Under the pieces are notes generated by a model. It was not told where the DNA came from, did no database searches, and saw nothing but the letters and a program-made list of their open reading frames with translations. 64,000 bases of DNA from Medicago truncatula (Eukaryota > Streptophyta > Magnoliopsida > Fabales > Fabaceae): contig NC_053048.1 of NCBI RefSeq assembly GCF_003473485.1, positions 30,314,755-30,378,754 on the forward strand. The letters run 5' to 3'. Positions 48,059 to 59,733 of the stretch are shown one piece after another. A program made the translations under genes and the position numbers. The stretch's first letter is position 1, and the number at the start of each line of letters is the position of its first letter.

Positions 48059-50361
48059 CTATTTTGAACCAAAATGACTTTCATAACGAGCTTTGTAGAA
48101 GGCCAAAAGGGTCTCTCTAGGAGGCAGTTTTTCCTTGACAATTGGGTGATTGTTGAATTCTTGGCTCCAATTGTAAAGCTTTGGAAATTCTTCACTTGTG
48201 AACAATTTCAGTCCAAATGCTTCTTGTATAATAGGAATCCAAAAAGCTATGAGTACGGCTGCAATGTCAACAAAGCCAATCTCCTCCCCACCAAAGAATT
48301 TGTCTTTGAGCTCATTCTCAAGAAATTGAAGAGCCTCTTTTGTTTCCTCAATACTCTTCTCACGTTCTTTCTCATCAAGAGTGAAACAAGCTTTCCGTAC
48401 ACCACTCAAACACTGCAAAAAGAAATGTTACGCACATAGTAGTATAAGTTCATTAATTTGCTTTTTTTATATAAGAAGTTTTCTATGGTAACTTTCTTTT
48501 TCTATGGTAACTATTAATTTGCAAGTATAGGGTAAGGCATATGCCACTCTTAAAGAGTTGTGGATAACTTATCTAACAATCATGAAAACTAATCATATGA
48601 GTAGATTTTGCAAATGGTTTCACAAACTAATTTTTACTATAGTTGTAAATTAGTTTATGTGGCTCATTTTCATTGGTTATTGAAAAAATTAATCACAGTT
48701 CTTCAAGAAATAGTTTAGAAAAAACATATTTGTTATTCTTACGTTAATTATATTAAAAATCAATTTGAGATTTATTAAAGAACTCTTCTTCGAGAAGAGA
48801 GTGGTAAGATCTAATTTTAATGAGAAGGGGACACCCTATCCACCCAACTCACATCTCTCCATTATCTTATTTCTCGATAAATGATATTTATACAATCACT
48901 TTTTAACAACTTTTGGAACAACCGTCTCTTTTATATTCGCATGTGTTTTTATCCTCTCTCTCTTCTTCTCTCTCTCTATTGTTTTTATCCAATAAAAAAA
49001 GAGAAAAAGTGGTTTTCAAAAAAGTTGTCTAAAATTGATTGTATAAAAATCTTTCTTCTTGTTTCTCCTCTCTCATTGTTTTATGCCTAGAGAGAACATG
49101 TGGTGTGAGACTCCTCCAAGATGTAAAATTGGTGTTAAGTGTTTAAATATTACTCATTTTAATTTAAGAGAGAATAAAAGATACTTCCTCTATCTCATTT
49201 TAAATGACATACTTTAAAAATGTGTATTATTCACATAATATATTTTGACAATATTTTTATATTAGGCTAAAATATGGTTTTAGTCCCTGCAAATATGGCT
49301 CGTTTTGGTTTTAGTCTCTGTAAAAAAAAAAAATTGTTTTTGGTCCCTGCAATTTTTTTTTGTTTTTTAAAATAGTCCCTGGAGGGACTATTTTAAAAAA
49401 CAAAAAAATTTTGCAGGGACCTTTTTAAATAAAAATATATTTTGCAGGGACCAAAAACTACAAAATCGGTTTAGTCATCATGTGCCACGTATACAAATCA
49501 TCACAAAAATGGGGTCAGAGACTATTTTAAAAAACAAAAAATTTTGCAGGGACCAAAAACAATTTTTTTTTTACAGGAACTAATACCAAAACGAGACATA
49601 TTTACAGAGACTAAAACCATATTTTAGCCTTTATATTAATATACAAAGACAAAAATTGGTGTATAAAATATTGAATTTGTCTCAACGAATATTTTCAAAA
49701 TCCAATTATCATAATTTTTTTAATATATTATTAAAGATATTTAAGATTAAAATTATGCATTTTAGAAGAATATGGCCCAATCCCTGTGAGCTTAACTCAA
49801 TTGGTAGGGATATTGCATGTTATATGTAGGGGTCGGGGTTCAAACCCCAAACACCCTATTTCTCCACGTTTAATTGTGTGAGCTCTAGGCAATAGACAGC
49901 TTGACAAAAAAAAAAAAGACATGGCCCAAAACACACCTAAGATCTCAAATTTAGTTACACAAATATTTAATGCTAACTTAAGTTGGATATTTGAACTTGA
50001 CTAGAGTTACACAAAGAAAATAGAAGAGGGGAGTAATTACCTTGTCATCTATGAGGTTGGACCAAAATCGAACCAAGGCTCTTTGGTATGGATCAGAAGG
50101 CAATATTGGATTTTGTTTCCAAGTCTCATCAATATATTCAAGAATCACAAGTGACTCTGCTATAGGCTTATCATTATGAATAAAAACAGGAACCTTCTTA
50201 TAAACAGGGTTGTATTTTTTGAGTGTATCACTCAAGTTCCCAAACTTCTCTTTCTCGTATATATATTCAACTCCCTTCAATTTTAGAGCAATCTCCACCC
50301 TTGTTACAAATGGACTTTCAACCAATCCAAAAACCTTCACCTCTTCCTTATTTGATGCCAT
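48059..50361 (-). CDS. tau-class glutathione S-transferase, copy 5
   Basis: Exon 1 is 50361-50041 ([12 protein letters not shown]...LIDDK). Exon 2 is 48412-48059 (acceptor TTTTTGCAG|TGT), beginning CLSGVRKACFTLDEKE. The protein has 224 residues with Ser16 (VESPFVTRV) and Glu69-Ser70, and PVFIHND as in copy 3. It belongs to the KVFG/HFGSK subgroup with copies 3 and 4. Val replaces Ala in RALVRFW. The TATA box is at about 50428-50441, and the best-preserved as-1-like box lies only 467 bp upstream. The 1628-bp intron has gained a 365-bp MITE and a SINE. Confidence 0.92.
49265..49629. mobile_element. MULE-type MITE in intron of GST copy 5
   Basis: The 365-bp element starts GGCTAAAATATGGTTTTAGT and ends with its inverse. 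The flanks are TTTATATTA at 49256-49264 and TTTATATTA at 49630-49638, an exact 9-bp duplication. The arms contain GTCCCTGCAAATATGGCTCG-type blocks. Confidence 0.92.
49781..49920 (+). mobile_element. tRNA-derived SINE in intron of GST copy 5
   Basis: The A box GCTTAACTCAATTGGTAGGG, B box GTCGGGGTTCAAACCCC and terminal A run are present. It is flanked by exact ATGGCCCAA repeats (49772-49780 and 49921-49929). Confidence 0.9.
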
Positions 50362-50827
50362 CGTAGAGCTTGATCAATTATTTACTCAAACTACAGTTTT
50401 TGGATCGTTGATTGATTCCTAAGATTTACTTTTATATATAGAGCAATGATTAATCTGTTTGAATATTAGGTGCAAGGATTATTTTTAAACAAAAAAAATG
50501 GTAGTCAACTATAGAAAACTAATAAGATAATACTAGAAAACTATAATGACTTTGAGTCTTAGAATTTTTTATTGGACTATCACAACTCCAAAAAATTAGT
50601 TTGCAACGTGAGAACTATCTCTACTTAATTATAAACATTTATTTAAATCATATCACTTTATTAATGAAAATTGTCTTCAAATTTCTTTACATCTATATTT
50701 TTCAAATGAAAGAAATAGAGATAATCCTCCTCCAAAGAAACGACCCCTCATCTAAAATTTTCTTAAATGAAAGTCATGGCCTAGACAGTTCACTTTTCCT
50801 ATATGAGAACGGGAATGTCCAAAAAAG

Positions 50828-50847
50828 TGACGTAAGGGATTACGTAA
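50828..50847. promoter_or_regulatory. ocs/as-1-like element upstream of GST copy 5
   Basis: TGACGTAAGGGATTACGTAA, 467 bp before the ATG. The most complete copy: a TGACG half site and an inverted ACGTAA half site around GGGAT, followed by CTATAAGCAATGA. Confidence 0.8.
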
Positions 50848-51008
50848 CTATAAGCAATGAATATCAAGAAATTTTTGGCCAAACACAAGTGCAAGAGTTT
50901 TTTCCTTACACGCGGTGAATTATGAAGATAAAAAAACTATATACTATGATTATGTTTAGAAAGTCTTTTTTATTTTAAAGGAGATTATGTTTAGAAAGTC
51001 ATACGTTA

Positions 51009-51110
51009 AAATATACACCATCCAGTCACTATTATAAGCAAAAATCAACATTTTAGATTCATTCATTAAATGATGTATATAATCTATAATAAAGATTTAC
51101 TTAAAGGACC
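51009..51110. mobile_element. truncated Stowaway MITE
   Basis: CACCATCCAGTCACTATTAT then TTTAGATTCATTCATTAAAT and GATGTATATAATCTATAAT match the left half of the element at 29941-30087. The right arm is missing. Confidence 0.65.
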
Positions 51111-51141
51111 CCTTATATAATTTAACCTATTTTGTATTTAT

Positions 51142-51213
51142 CAACTAGTTTAACGGCTTCCTTAAAAAAAACTAGTTTAACCGCTTCTTTAGAAGAAAAA
51201 ACTAGTTTAACCA
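51142..51213. repeat. short tandem repeat (AACTAGTTTAAC...GCTTC)
   Basis: Two and a half units of about 28 bp, each AACTAGTTTAAC-G-CTTC followed by an A-rich stretch, starting near 51142, 51170 and 51199. Confidence 0.6.
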
Positions 51214-51239
51214 TGTTATAAAATTAACAAAGTATTATC

Positions 51240-51680
51240 AAAAGTTGTATCGTATAGAATAGTAGAGAGAAAGAGAAAAAGGGAGAAGAAGAAAGTATAT
51301 TGTTTTACTTCACAAGTGTGTACTTTACATTACAACTTGAGTCCTATTTATAGGATACAAATAGTAAGTGAATGATCAAATTTAATTAAACATCACTAAG
51401 AATCCACTCACTAATGGGAGTTATAAGAATATGGAAGATCAAGGATATGGACATCCACTAATATTCATAACATTTCTCATTGGATGTCCATCGAGGATAT
51501 GCCTCATTAAAACATTACTAGAGAAAAACCCGATGGGATGAGATATTGTCTTCATATGGAGTGTTAGAAAGAGTCTCCTTATAAAACTAGAAAATCACAA
51601 GTTTTTTGTATGTGTGAAATCATAATCCTTAACAACGAGCATTCTCCACTTGCTAACATTTTTAAATGATCGGATGATAG
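51240..51680 (-). mobile_element. Ty1/copia-like LTR fragment
   Basis: The plus strand carries CTATTTATAGGATAC (an inverted TATA region), a GGATGTCCAT..GGATATG block and GCCTCATTAAAACATTACTA followed by GAAAAACCCGATGGGA. This signature occurs in reversed copia LTRs of plants. No internal region is attached. Confidence 0.45.
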
Positions 51681-51865
51681 TGTTGTTTCTTTAAGATACA
51701 AATTGTATTTTTGACTTTGCTGCAATATTTGTATTTACTAACATTGACAAAAATAAAATACCATGATATATATAATATGCAAAACGCATTAGTGTCCTTA
51801 CTATGATAACACTAGTCTTGTGTCTCGTTTATTCAAGGCATGATATTTCCCTTAGTGTGATTTTT

Positions 51866-53280
51866 TGAGTTCTAGGCTTGGAGCTAATCCCAGCTATGTA
51901 TGGCGAAGTATATTCAGTGCTAAAATTGTGGTTAAATAGGGTGCTAGATGGAGGATTGGTTCCGGTGCTAGTGTTCCTTTGTTTGGTGCTTCATGGCTTA
52001 AAGATGGATGTTCCCTCTCAACACAAAGCCTTCTTTATGAGCCACTTGCTCATGTCAAAGTTCAATACATCATCGAACCATTGAAAAAGGTTTGGAATGC
52101 TGCCTTAATTTCTAATCTGTTTGATCATAATACTTCCTAGCTTATTTTAAATACTCATCTCCTTCCTCTTGTTCATGAAGATAAAATTATTTGGAAGGCT
52201 GAGAAAATGGTAGTTATTCTGTTCATAGTGCATATCAAATTTGTGTTACAAAAATTGCAGATAACTCTCATTTGCATGTTTCGGGTAAGTGGAGTTCGAT
52301 TTGGAAGCTTAAGGTCCCTCCCAAGATTCAAAACTTTGTTTGGCGTGTGTGTCGGGGTTGTTTCGCTACACGTGCACGCCTAAGTAGTTGTGGTATTCAT
52401 TGTCCTAATGATTGTGTGGAACTAATTATGAAGATATCATTCATGTCTTATTAGAATGTTCAGGTGCGATGCAAGTGTGACGGGAGGTTAACTTATCGGA
52501 TATTATTGATAGAACTTTACGTCAAAATTATAACATGAATTCTTTGATCTTTTCTCTTCTTGACCAACTGCCGTTTGCGCAAAAAGAATTGTTTGTGATG
52601 ATCATGTGGAGCTTGTGGAAGCGTAGGAATTTAAAATTATGGCAACAACAAAATGAAACGCGTATGCATGTTGTTGAACGAGCCCGCCACCTCTTAGATG
52701 ATTGGAGAACCGCCCAAGAAGTCAGATCGCACAAAGCGACTGGCATCCCTGCACAACCGAACATTGTTATTCATGGTCCTGTCATCGAGTGGACGAAGCC
52801 GACATATGGTAGGTACTAATATAATATTGATGCCTCCTTTTCTAACTCTCTAAATATGGTAGGTATTGGCATATGTATTTGTGATGTTCATGGTGAGTTT
52901 GTCATGGCTAAGATAGACTGTTTCTCTCCTCTTTGTGATGTTGATGTCGGCGAGGTTGTTGGACTTCACATGGCGTTACAATGGGTGGCTGATCTTCATT
53001 ATGACCATGTTAATTTTGTTTTGGATTCCAAGTCTGTTGTTGTACACTTTAATTCAAACCTAGGTGATAGTAGTGAACTAGGTTGTATCATTCAGGTTTG
53101 TAGGCAGTTGTTTGATTGTAATTTTCAGAACTCTCATATCGAGTTCAATAGGAGGCAAGCCAATGGGGTCGCTCATGAATTAGATAGGGTAGATCCATCT
53201 CATGCTAGCTCCCACATTTATGATGATGTACCGTCATATATCCGAGACTTGATAGTTAATGAAAAGCAATGATTTCTTCC
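51866..53280 (+). mobile_element. 5'-truncated LINE with zf-RVT and RNase H domains
   Basis: Frames on the plus strand read PSYVWRSIFSAKIVV and GASVPLFGASWLKDG (RT C-terminal region). Next come VSGKWSSIWKLKVPPKIQNF and VWRVCRGCFATRARLSSCGI (zinc-binding RT-associated domain). From 52856 there is an RNase H-like domain (GIGICICDVHGEFV, EVVGLHMALQWVADL, VLDSKSVV, HIEFNRRQANGVAHELDR) ending at 53272. An A run follows. Several stops and frameshifts make it non-functional. It sits between GST copies 5 and 6, in the opposite orientation to the LINE at 43-47 kb and without that element's RRM and endonuclease. Confidence 0.85.
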
Positions 53281-53508
53281 AAAAAAAAAAGGTATATTCG
53301 GTCAGAAAAAGAGCAAAATATAAGACATCATACCCTCTCATTATACTTCCATGAGGGATAATCCCCATGGAAATTTTATTACAAACTGAAATCCAAGGCT
53401 CAATATATCTAATTTGACATGAAAAATCAAACATAAACAACTAAATGACAAACAAGTAGTTTAAACATATCTCTTTAAATCTCCCCAAAACATATGACTA
53501 AAATTAAT

Positions 53509-56047
53509 CTATTTTGAAGCAACAAGACTTTCATAACGAGCTTTGAAGAAGGCCAAAAGTCCTTCTCTACGAGGCAAGTTTTCCTTGACAATTGGGTGGT
53601 TGTTGAAGTCTTGACTCCAATTGTAAAGCTTAGGAAATTTCTCACTTGTGAACAACTTCAATCCTGTTACTTCTTGTACAATAGGGAACCAAAAAGCTAT
53701 GAAGACCGCAGTAATGTCAATAAGTCCAATATCATCTCCACCAAAGAACTTGTCCTTGAGCTCATTCTCAAGAAATTGAAAAGCGTCTTCTGTTTCCTCA
53801 AAACTCTTCTCACGTTCCTTCTCATCAAGAGTGAAAGCAGTTTTCCATGCAGGAATCATACACTGGTCTCACAAATTAAGGTCATTATAAAAATTAGGCA
53901 TGTAAAATAAAAGTAAGAAAAAAGAATAAATGTTATGTTCTGTTGAAATTTGGGGCCGCCTAACTCATCCTTACAAAACCGGCTTGTAAGGTGATGATTG
54001 TCTTCTCTTTATATATGAGACTTGAGTTTTTTCCAATACACCCCCTCACGCCCATCACTCTTTGGGCTTGGTGCGTGAATAGGTAGGTAACCCTTGAATT
54101 CGACAAACTCTAATACCATGTCAAAATTTGGGGTAAGAGTCTCATCTATCCTATGTGGGACTTGGGTTTTTCCCAATACACCTCCCTCACGCCCAGCACT
54201 CTTTGAGCTTGGTGCATGAATAGGTAGGTGACCCTTGAATTTGACAAGCTATTATACCATGTTGAAATTTGGGGCCTAACTCATCCTTACAAAACCAACT
54301 TGTAAGGTAAGAATTGCCTCCTCTTTATAAACTGTCATCAAAAGTCTTATTTATCCGATGTGAAACTTGGGTTTTTCCCAATATGTTTCTTGAGTTGGTA
54401 GAATAAGAAAATAAACACCAATTGAACACCAATTTCTTACGTTGTGAGAGTATTGCACCTTCCATTAGCCAGAACATTTGTAGATATGTTAAATTGTTAT
54501 GTTATTCGTTCAAATTATGTTCCTTAAGTTGGTAGAACTCAAATTATGTTCAACTTAAGAGCGTACTCGTTCTTCAACAAGATAGTAGTAAGAATTTTTT
54601 AAGGGTGTGTAAAAGATGAATGTAAAGTGAGAGAAAAAATAATAAATCCTTAGATATTGGTTCAAATGTGCTGTTTGTAATATTGGTCTCGTGAAAATTA
54701 TAAACTATAAAATAACTTACTTTTAATTTGTTTTTAATCAAATTACATCATAAGTCATTTAAGTTATTTAATAGTAATCAATTAGTTTAGAGTTTTTTTT
54801 CGTACCACTTATATCATTTAAGTTATTTTCCTTCAAACAAAATCATTTAAGTTATTTAATTGTAACAAATTAGTTCTTTAAATATTTTTCGTAACGCTTA
54901 ATTCTTTTATGTTATTTAATTGTAATTTTTAAGCTCCAAATAACTTAAATAACCTAATTGATAAAAAAATAAAAAAACTTGAAGATTTAACTTGTTAAAA
55001 TTAACTAATATAAATGACCTCCTTCAAATAAAAACAAAGATAAAAGATCTAAGTGGTACGATAAAAATTGAAAGAACCAATTTATTATAATTAAATAACT
55101 TAAAAATTCTCTAGTGTAATTTAATCTTTTTTAGTTTTAGTATAGTTTTGTTCCAATCGAGTTGATCAGATTTTAGATGTCTCCTTAAGAGGAGCCTTGG
55201 ACTTCCACAAATTTACAATGTTGCTGAAGTCTATCCCCTGCACTAGACCCATATTGGTTAAGATAGCTTATTCATACACCTCATACTCTTGGTTCGATTA
55301 AGCAAATCTTATAAACTAATTAAATAAATTGTAAGTTATATAAAAACTATAATTATAACAATATTTTAAATTTTAAGAAATATACTTAAATTAAGATAAA
55401 ATTTTATCTACATAAATGTTTAGTATCATAGTGAGTATGATAGAATCACAATAACCCACAAGAATTTTTTAAAAGTTAAACTTTGTAGTTTCTATAAAAT
55501 CACAGTGGATTATCGTAATTCTGACATATCTTTCGTGATACTAAAGACGCACAAAGATTTTTAAACTATCAAAATTTTATTTTTTTAAGAATAAGCAATC
55601 AAAATTATTGTGTTAATTAATTAAAGTAAAATAAATGGACTTGACATAAAAAATTAACTTACTCAAAGATTTCATCCTAATTAAAGTTGGATATAAATCA
55701 CTAAAAAAAGAGATGATTGAAATTACCTTATCATCTATAAACTTGGACCAGAAACGTGCCAAGGCTCTTTTATAAGGATCAGAAGGCAAGATTGGATTTT
55801 GTTTCCAAGTCTCATCAATATATTCAATAATCACAAGAGATTCTGCTATAGGTTTATCATTATGAACTAATACAGGAACTTTCTTATAAACAGGGTTGTA
55901 TTTAATGACTGTATCACTCAAATTCCCAACCTTTTCTTCCTCATATCTGTATTCAACACCCTTCAACTTGAGAGCAATCTCCACCCTTGTTGAAAATGGA
56001 CTTCCCACAAGTCCAAAAAGCTTCACCTCTTCCTGATTTAATGCCAT
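53509..56047 (-). CDS. tau-class glutathione S-transferase, copy 6
   Basis: Exon 1 is 56047-55727 ([20 protein letters not shown]...FIDDK). Exon 2 is 53862-53509 (acceptor CCAG|TGT), beginning [16 protein letters not shown]. The protein has 224 residues with Ser16 in VGSPFSTRV and Glu69-Ser70 in KPIAESLVI. The C-terminus is ESLVASK, placing it with copies 1, 2 and 7. Asn-Gln replaces the Asn-Lys of the MASNKEE start. A TATATA core lies at about 56120-56130. The as-1-like box is 1541 bp upstream, displaced by a SINE and a degenerate MITE. The 1864-bp intron has a TRIM-like insertion at its 3' side. Confidence 0.92.
53943..54390 (-). mobile_element. TRIM-like element in intron of GST copy 6
   Basis: Two LTR-like segments (about 53943-54030 and 54262-54390) share TGTTGAAATTTGGGGCC and CCTAACTCATCCTTACAAAA, then a CTTGTAAGGT block. 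A degenerate middle segment (54120-54180) repeats the TGGGACTTGGGTTTTTCCCAATACACC end. Internal strings CCCTCACGCCCA and GGTGCGTGAATAGGTAGG occur twice. TACCATG junctions (54115 and 54256) sit where a primer site would lie. It is related to the family at 26946-28910. Confidence 0.65.
54400..55610. other. intron DNA of GST copy 6, no further gene
   Basis: AT-rich. It contains weak repeats of the TTTAAGTTATTTAATTGTAA type between 54720 and 55100, partly mirrored (an imperfect inverted repeat), related to 33880-34060 in the intron of copy 3. Confidence 0.4.
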
Positions 56048-56949
56048 CTTAGTGCTTCAACTATTTGCTCTAACAACTGTTTTTGCTTGTTTGATTGATA
56101 CATTTGTACATAAGATCTACATATATATAGACCAAAGAATTATTTTTTTGTTTGACGATTAGATACGTAAGTTTTTTTTTTTACAAAGTCGAAAATATAT
56201 GTTTTTTTTTCTGTGAAAAAAAGACCAAGTTGAACGCAAATTCCTAGGATTATATTTTACCATTTTACAAATACGAAGTTTTAAATGTCTTTGAGCGATG
56301 ACTAGTCTCTATAAGAAACTTTGTGGGGGACATATAAGATGGATTATATCCTTCTATTCAAACTAAGAATCTATAGAATTCTTTTTATATATAAAACAAA
56401 TAATAAACACCATTTAACATTTATTATGATATTGATATTATCGGTTAAGCTCGATCTCTACTTGCAAGAGCAAGTATGGAAGAAAATGTAACCAAGTTGT
56501 TTGCACTCCGGTGGTAAGGAGCTCCTTCTAAGGACGTATCCGAGGAATATCAGATTTGATTCTCAAGGGAAACAACGTTTGGCCAGTGCGCATGCAGCGC
56601 CTTGTTATGAAATTTATTAGTCTATTTTTAAGATATTTTTAATTTAAGTTTTTAGGTTTTAATAATTAAAATTGAAAACAATAATAATACAAAACCACAA
56701 CAACAACAAAAAAAAATGAAAAAATGGTCTTCATGAGTTTGGCATTTCAATTGACAAACTCGTTGCCACGTCACCAACGAGTGCGCCATTTCATTTGGCA
56801 TACTCATGCTTCAAAATTTTAACTAGGGCATATTGGTATTTAAATTTTTAAGTAGGACAGATTGGTAATAAAAACTCGCAACTAGGGCATACATGAAAAA
56901 AAAACCAGATAAATTACTGATTTTTAAAGACTATCGAAATAAACTAAAT

Positions 56950-57390
56950 TTATTACTTTCTTCATCTCAAAGTATATATCCTTTTAAAAAAAAATATTTT
57001 AAATTATACGCCGCTTTACAATACTAATAAAATATTAATGGTATTTTTCTATTATATTTTTAACTATTTATTACTTTTTTTCTTTAATTCTTTCATTTAT
57101 ATTTCTCATATCATTTATTAAGGACAATATCGTAAAATAACTCATAGTATTTTTTTTTTTTTATCAAGTAACCTAGTGGCTAGAGAAATTCACCTTAAAG
57201 ATGAATAAGTAGGGTGTCCGGGTTCGAACCTCGGCCCATGCACATATTGTGCATTATCCCTTACCAAATGAGCTAAGCTCATGGGGACAACTCATAGTAT
57301 CTTTTTACCATACAAAATTAATTACATTTTTTAATACGTGTGAAATGTTCAAAACATCGTATAATTGAGAATGGACTCAGTAGTATTTGA
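56950..57390. mobile_element. degenerate Stowaway-like MITE split by a SINE
   Basis: The left end TTACTTTCTTCATCTCAAAG and right end TTGAGAATGGACTCAGTAGTA are inverse of each other in the usual Stowaway pattern. The SINE at 57151-57288 lies inside, so it inserted later. Confidence 0.5.
57151..57288 (-). mobile_element. tRNA-derived SINE upstream of GST copy 6
   Basis: On the minus strand, GAGCTTAGCTCATTTGGTAAG (A box), GAGGTTCGAACCCGGACACC (B box) and a terminal A run (plus-strand T run at 57151). It is flanked by exact AACTCATAGTAT repeats (57139-57150 and 57289-57300). Confidence 0.92.
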
Positions 57391-57587
57391 TAAAGATGAT
57401 ACATCCATTTGGAATTAATAAATTGATTCAATGCAAGTTACAAATATTACTTCAAATTAAACTTATATTAAGAGATATTTTTATTTTTAAACACTTATAT
57501 TATGATGTGTTGCACAAGGCAAGGATCCTAGTAATAAATCTTTGACTACGTTGTACCAAAAAAAGAATTTTTGACTACATTAAAATT

Positions 57588-57607
57588 TGATGTAAGTGAT
57601 GACGTAA
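57588..57607. promoter_or_regulatory. ocs/as-1-like element upstream of GST copy 6
   Basis: TGATGTAAGTGATGACGTAA, 1541 bp before the ATG. It differs from the sister boxes in the centre and in having TGACG as the second half site in direct orientation, which makes it the most as-1-like by arrangement. A CGTAAGTAATGAG flank follows. Confidence 0.6.
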
Positions 57608-58645
57608 ACGTAAGTAATGAGTATATGGATAATTTTGGCAAAATCGACACGTAAGACACATACGCGCTTTAACCACCATGAAAGAACCGATGTATTGGCA
57701 CCCACCTCCCTTCCATGTTCCTTCTTCCTCCTACACACTTCATTAAGTTCGGTTTGACTCAATCAAATTTATATCGGCTTAAAATTCAACTAGAGTTGTC
57801 ATAAATTTTCATTCCAACTCAAACTTGATGACTTGACTCAATAACAAATGTTCAAAGAGTATTGTTTAAGGATACTTGTTTAAGTTATAATCCTTCAAGA
57901 AATATTGTTTTCTTTTTTGGGTAAAGAAGGAATATTATTTAAGGATATTTGTCAAAAAAATATTTGTTAAAGTTATAACCGTATAATTTCTAATATAAAA
58001 ATTATTATTTTTAAAAACTTAAACAATATCTTTAGAGTATTTATTAGCCTTTTTCATAGATTTAACTTGTTAGCTGAAAAACTTAACCAAAAGAAAGAAA
58101 AAACTACTCTAGTACCCCAACGTGTATATTATTTTATAATACCAATGCACTATATTGATATTTTTTTCCTTGTTATAATTTTACAATTAATCTCTTTAAT
58201 TTTTTAATGTATCTTTCTTATACCATTATTAACTAATGATATTTTTGTAAAGTAACTCATATTTTTGTACTTCATATAATATTAATTTCATTTATTAATT
58301 TATGTAATATTGCCAAAGTGGTATATAATTTGAAATAGAGAGAATAATCGTAGCCAAAGAGAGACAAAACCACTTATAATTGGTCTCAAAATCACATAAA
58401 ATTATAGATGATTTTGCTTCCTTTATAGATGAACGTATGCTTCGCCTCCTCTTGTAAATAATCTTGCTCCCTAGTACACTAAATTGTCGATGTGAGATCA
58501 TCTTGCTGGTTTGTAAGCTTGTATTTATTTTTATTTTTTAAAAAAATTGTGTGTTCAAAAGCATCTTAGGTCCGAGTCTATGATTCCTACCTACAACCAA
58601 CCATAATTTAGAACACACAATACCTATAACCAACCATAATTTCTT

Positions 58646-58931
58646 GGCTTAATAGCACTTTTAACCCTTTAAGAAAAAAACTACAAAATCGCTCCTTAAA
58701 TTTTGCATTTGTGGCAGTTTTGGCCCCCAAGATCAATTTTGATTCGGTCTACGCTGACGTGACGCCCTAATTGAAGTGTCATGTGTCATTTTTTTTTACC
58801 AAAACTTGATCTTAGGGACCAAAACTGCTACAGTTGCAAAACTTAGAGGACGATTTTTGTAGTTTTTTTTTTCTTAAGGGGCCAAAATCGCAACTTCGTG
58901 AAAGTTAGGGGACAAAAACTGCTATTAAGCC
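58646..58931. mobile_element. MULE-type MITE downstream of GST copy 7
   Basis: The 286-bp element starts GGCTTAATAGCACTTTTAAC and ends with the near-inverse GCTATTAAGCC. The flanks TAATTTCTT (58637-58645) and TAATTTATT (58932-58940) match at 8 of 9 positions. The arms include TTTTGGCCCCCAAGATCAAT and its partner. Confidence 0.8.
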
Positions 58932-59039
58932 TAATTTATTTGCCAACGCTTTAGCCAGGAATAAAAACACACAATTTCTACCTATAACCCATATGGTGTG
59001 TGTCTCACTTTAGGATTTTACTTCACGATACTTCTTTGC

Positions 59040-59520
59040 AACATAATTCTACATATATGTGGCTTTGGCAAATCGATCCGAGTGATGGTTATTCGATCAG
59101 AGGTGTGTATCAGATGCTTCCCAACTAGGAGTATGCGCGATCTTAGATGCTACTACATACTTCATTTGGCATAAGCAGGTTTCCTTGAAGGTTTCGATTT
59201 TGGCTTGGAGACTCTTACAAAACAGGTTACTGACAAAGGATAATTTGTTGGTGGTGGTATTCTTTCTCACGACAATCAATTATGTGTGACTTGGTGTGGT
59301 GGTTTGGAAACTGCTCAACATTTGTTTTCATTTTGTCCTTGTTGTGCTTCTCTTAGGGACCTTGTTAGGTTTTGACTTGGCATTTGTTCCGTTGTTCGGT
59401 ACTATTTACATAAACACACTATTCAGTTTTCTTATTTATCAGGCGGTTTGCGAGCAAGTCAATCTTTTTTTTGCAGCTAGTTTGACTTTGTTGTATATGT
59501 TGATTTAATTATAAAGTGAT
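59040..59520 (+). mobile_element. LINE fragment (zinc-binding RT-associated domain)
   Basis: The plus-strand frames read MWLWQIDPSDGYSIRGVYQM and GGGILSHDNQLCVTWCGGLE followed by TAQHLFSFCPCCASLRDLV, typical of the region after RT in plant LINEs. Frameshifts and stops are present. It looks like the same LINE family as 43105-47200. Confidence 0.7.
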
Positions 59521-59733
59521 GACATGTTATTTTCCAGGGAATAAGGACTTTATTATTTATTAATTAAAATAGTGTAAACAAGGACAAAACCCTAGACTTC
59601 TTAAACAATGAGAAATCATAGGTCGCATATATCTTAATTGAAATAAAAATTCAAATAAAATTAACTAAATGACAAACAATTAATCCAGACAATTCTCCTT
59701 CAATTCCCTAAATATCTATCACCTTAACATAAT

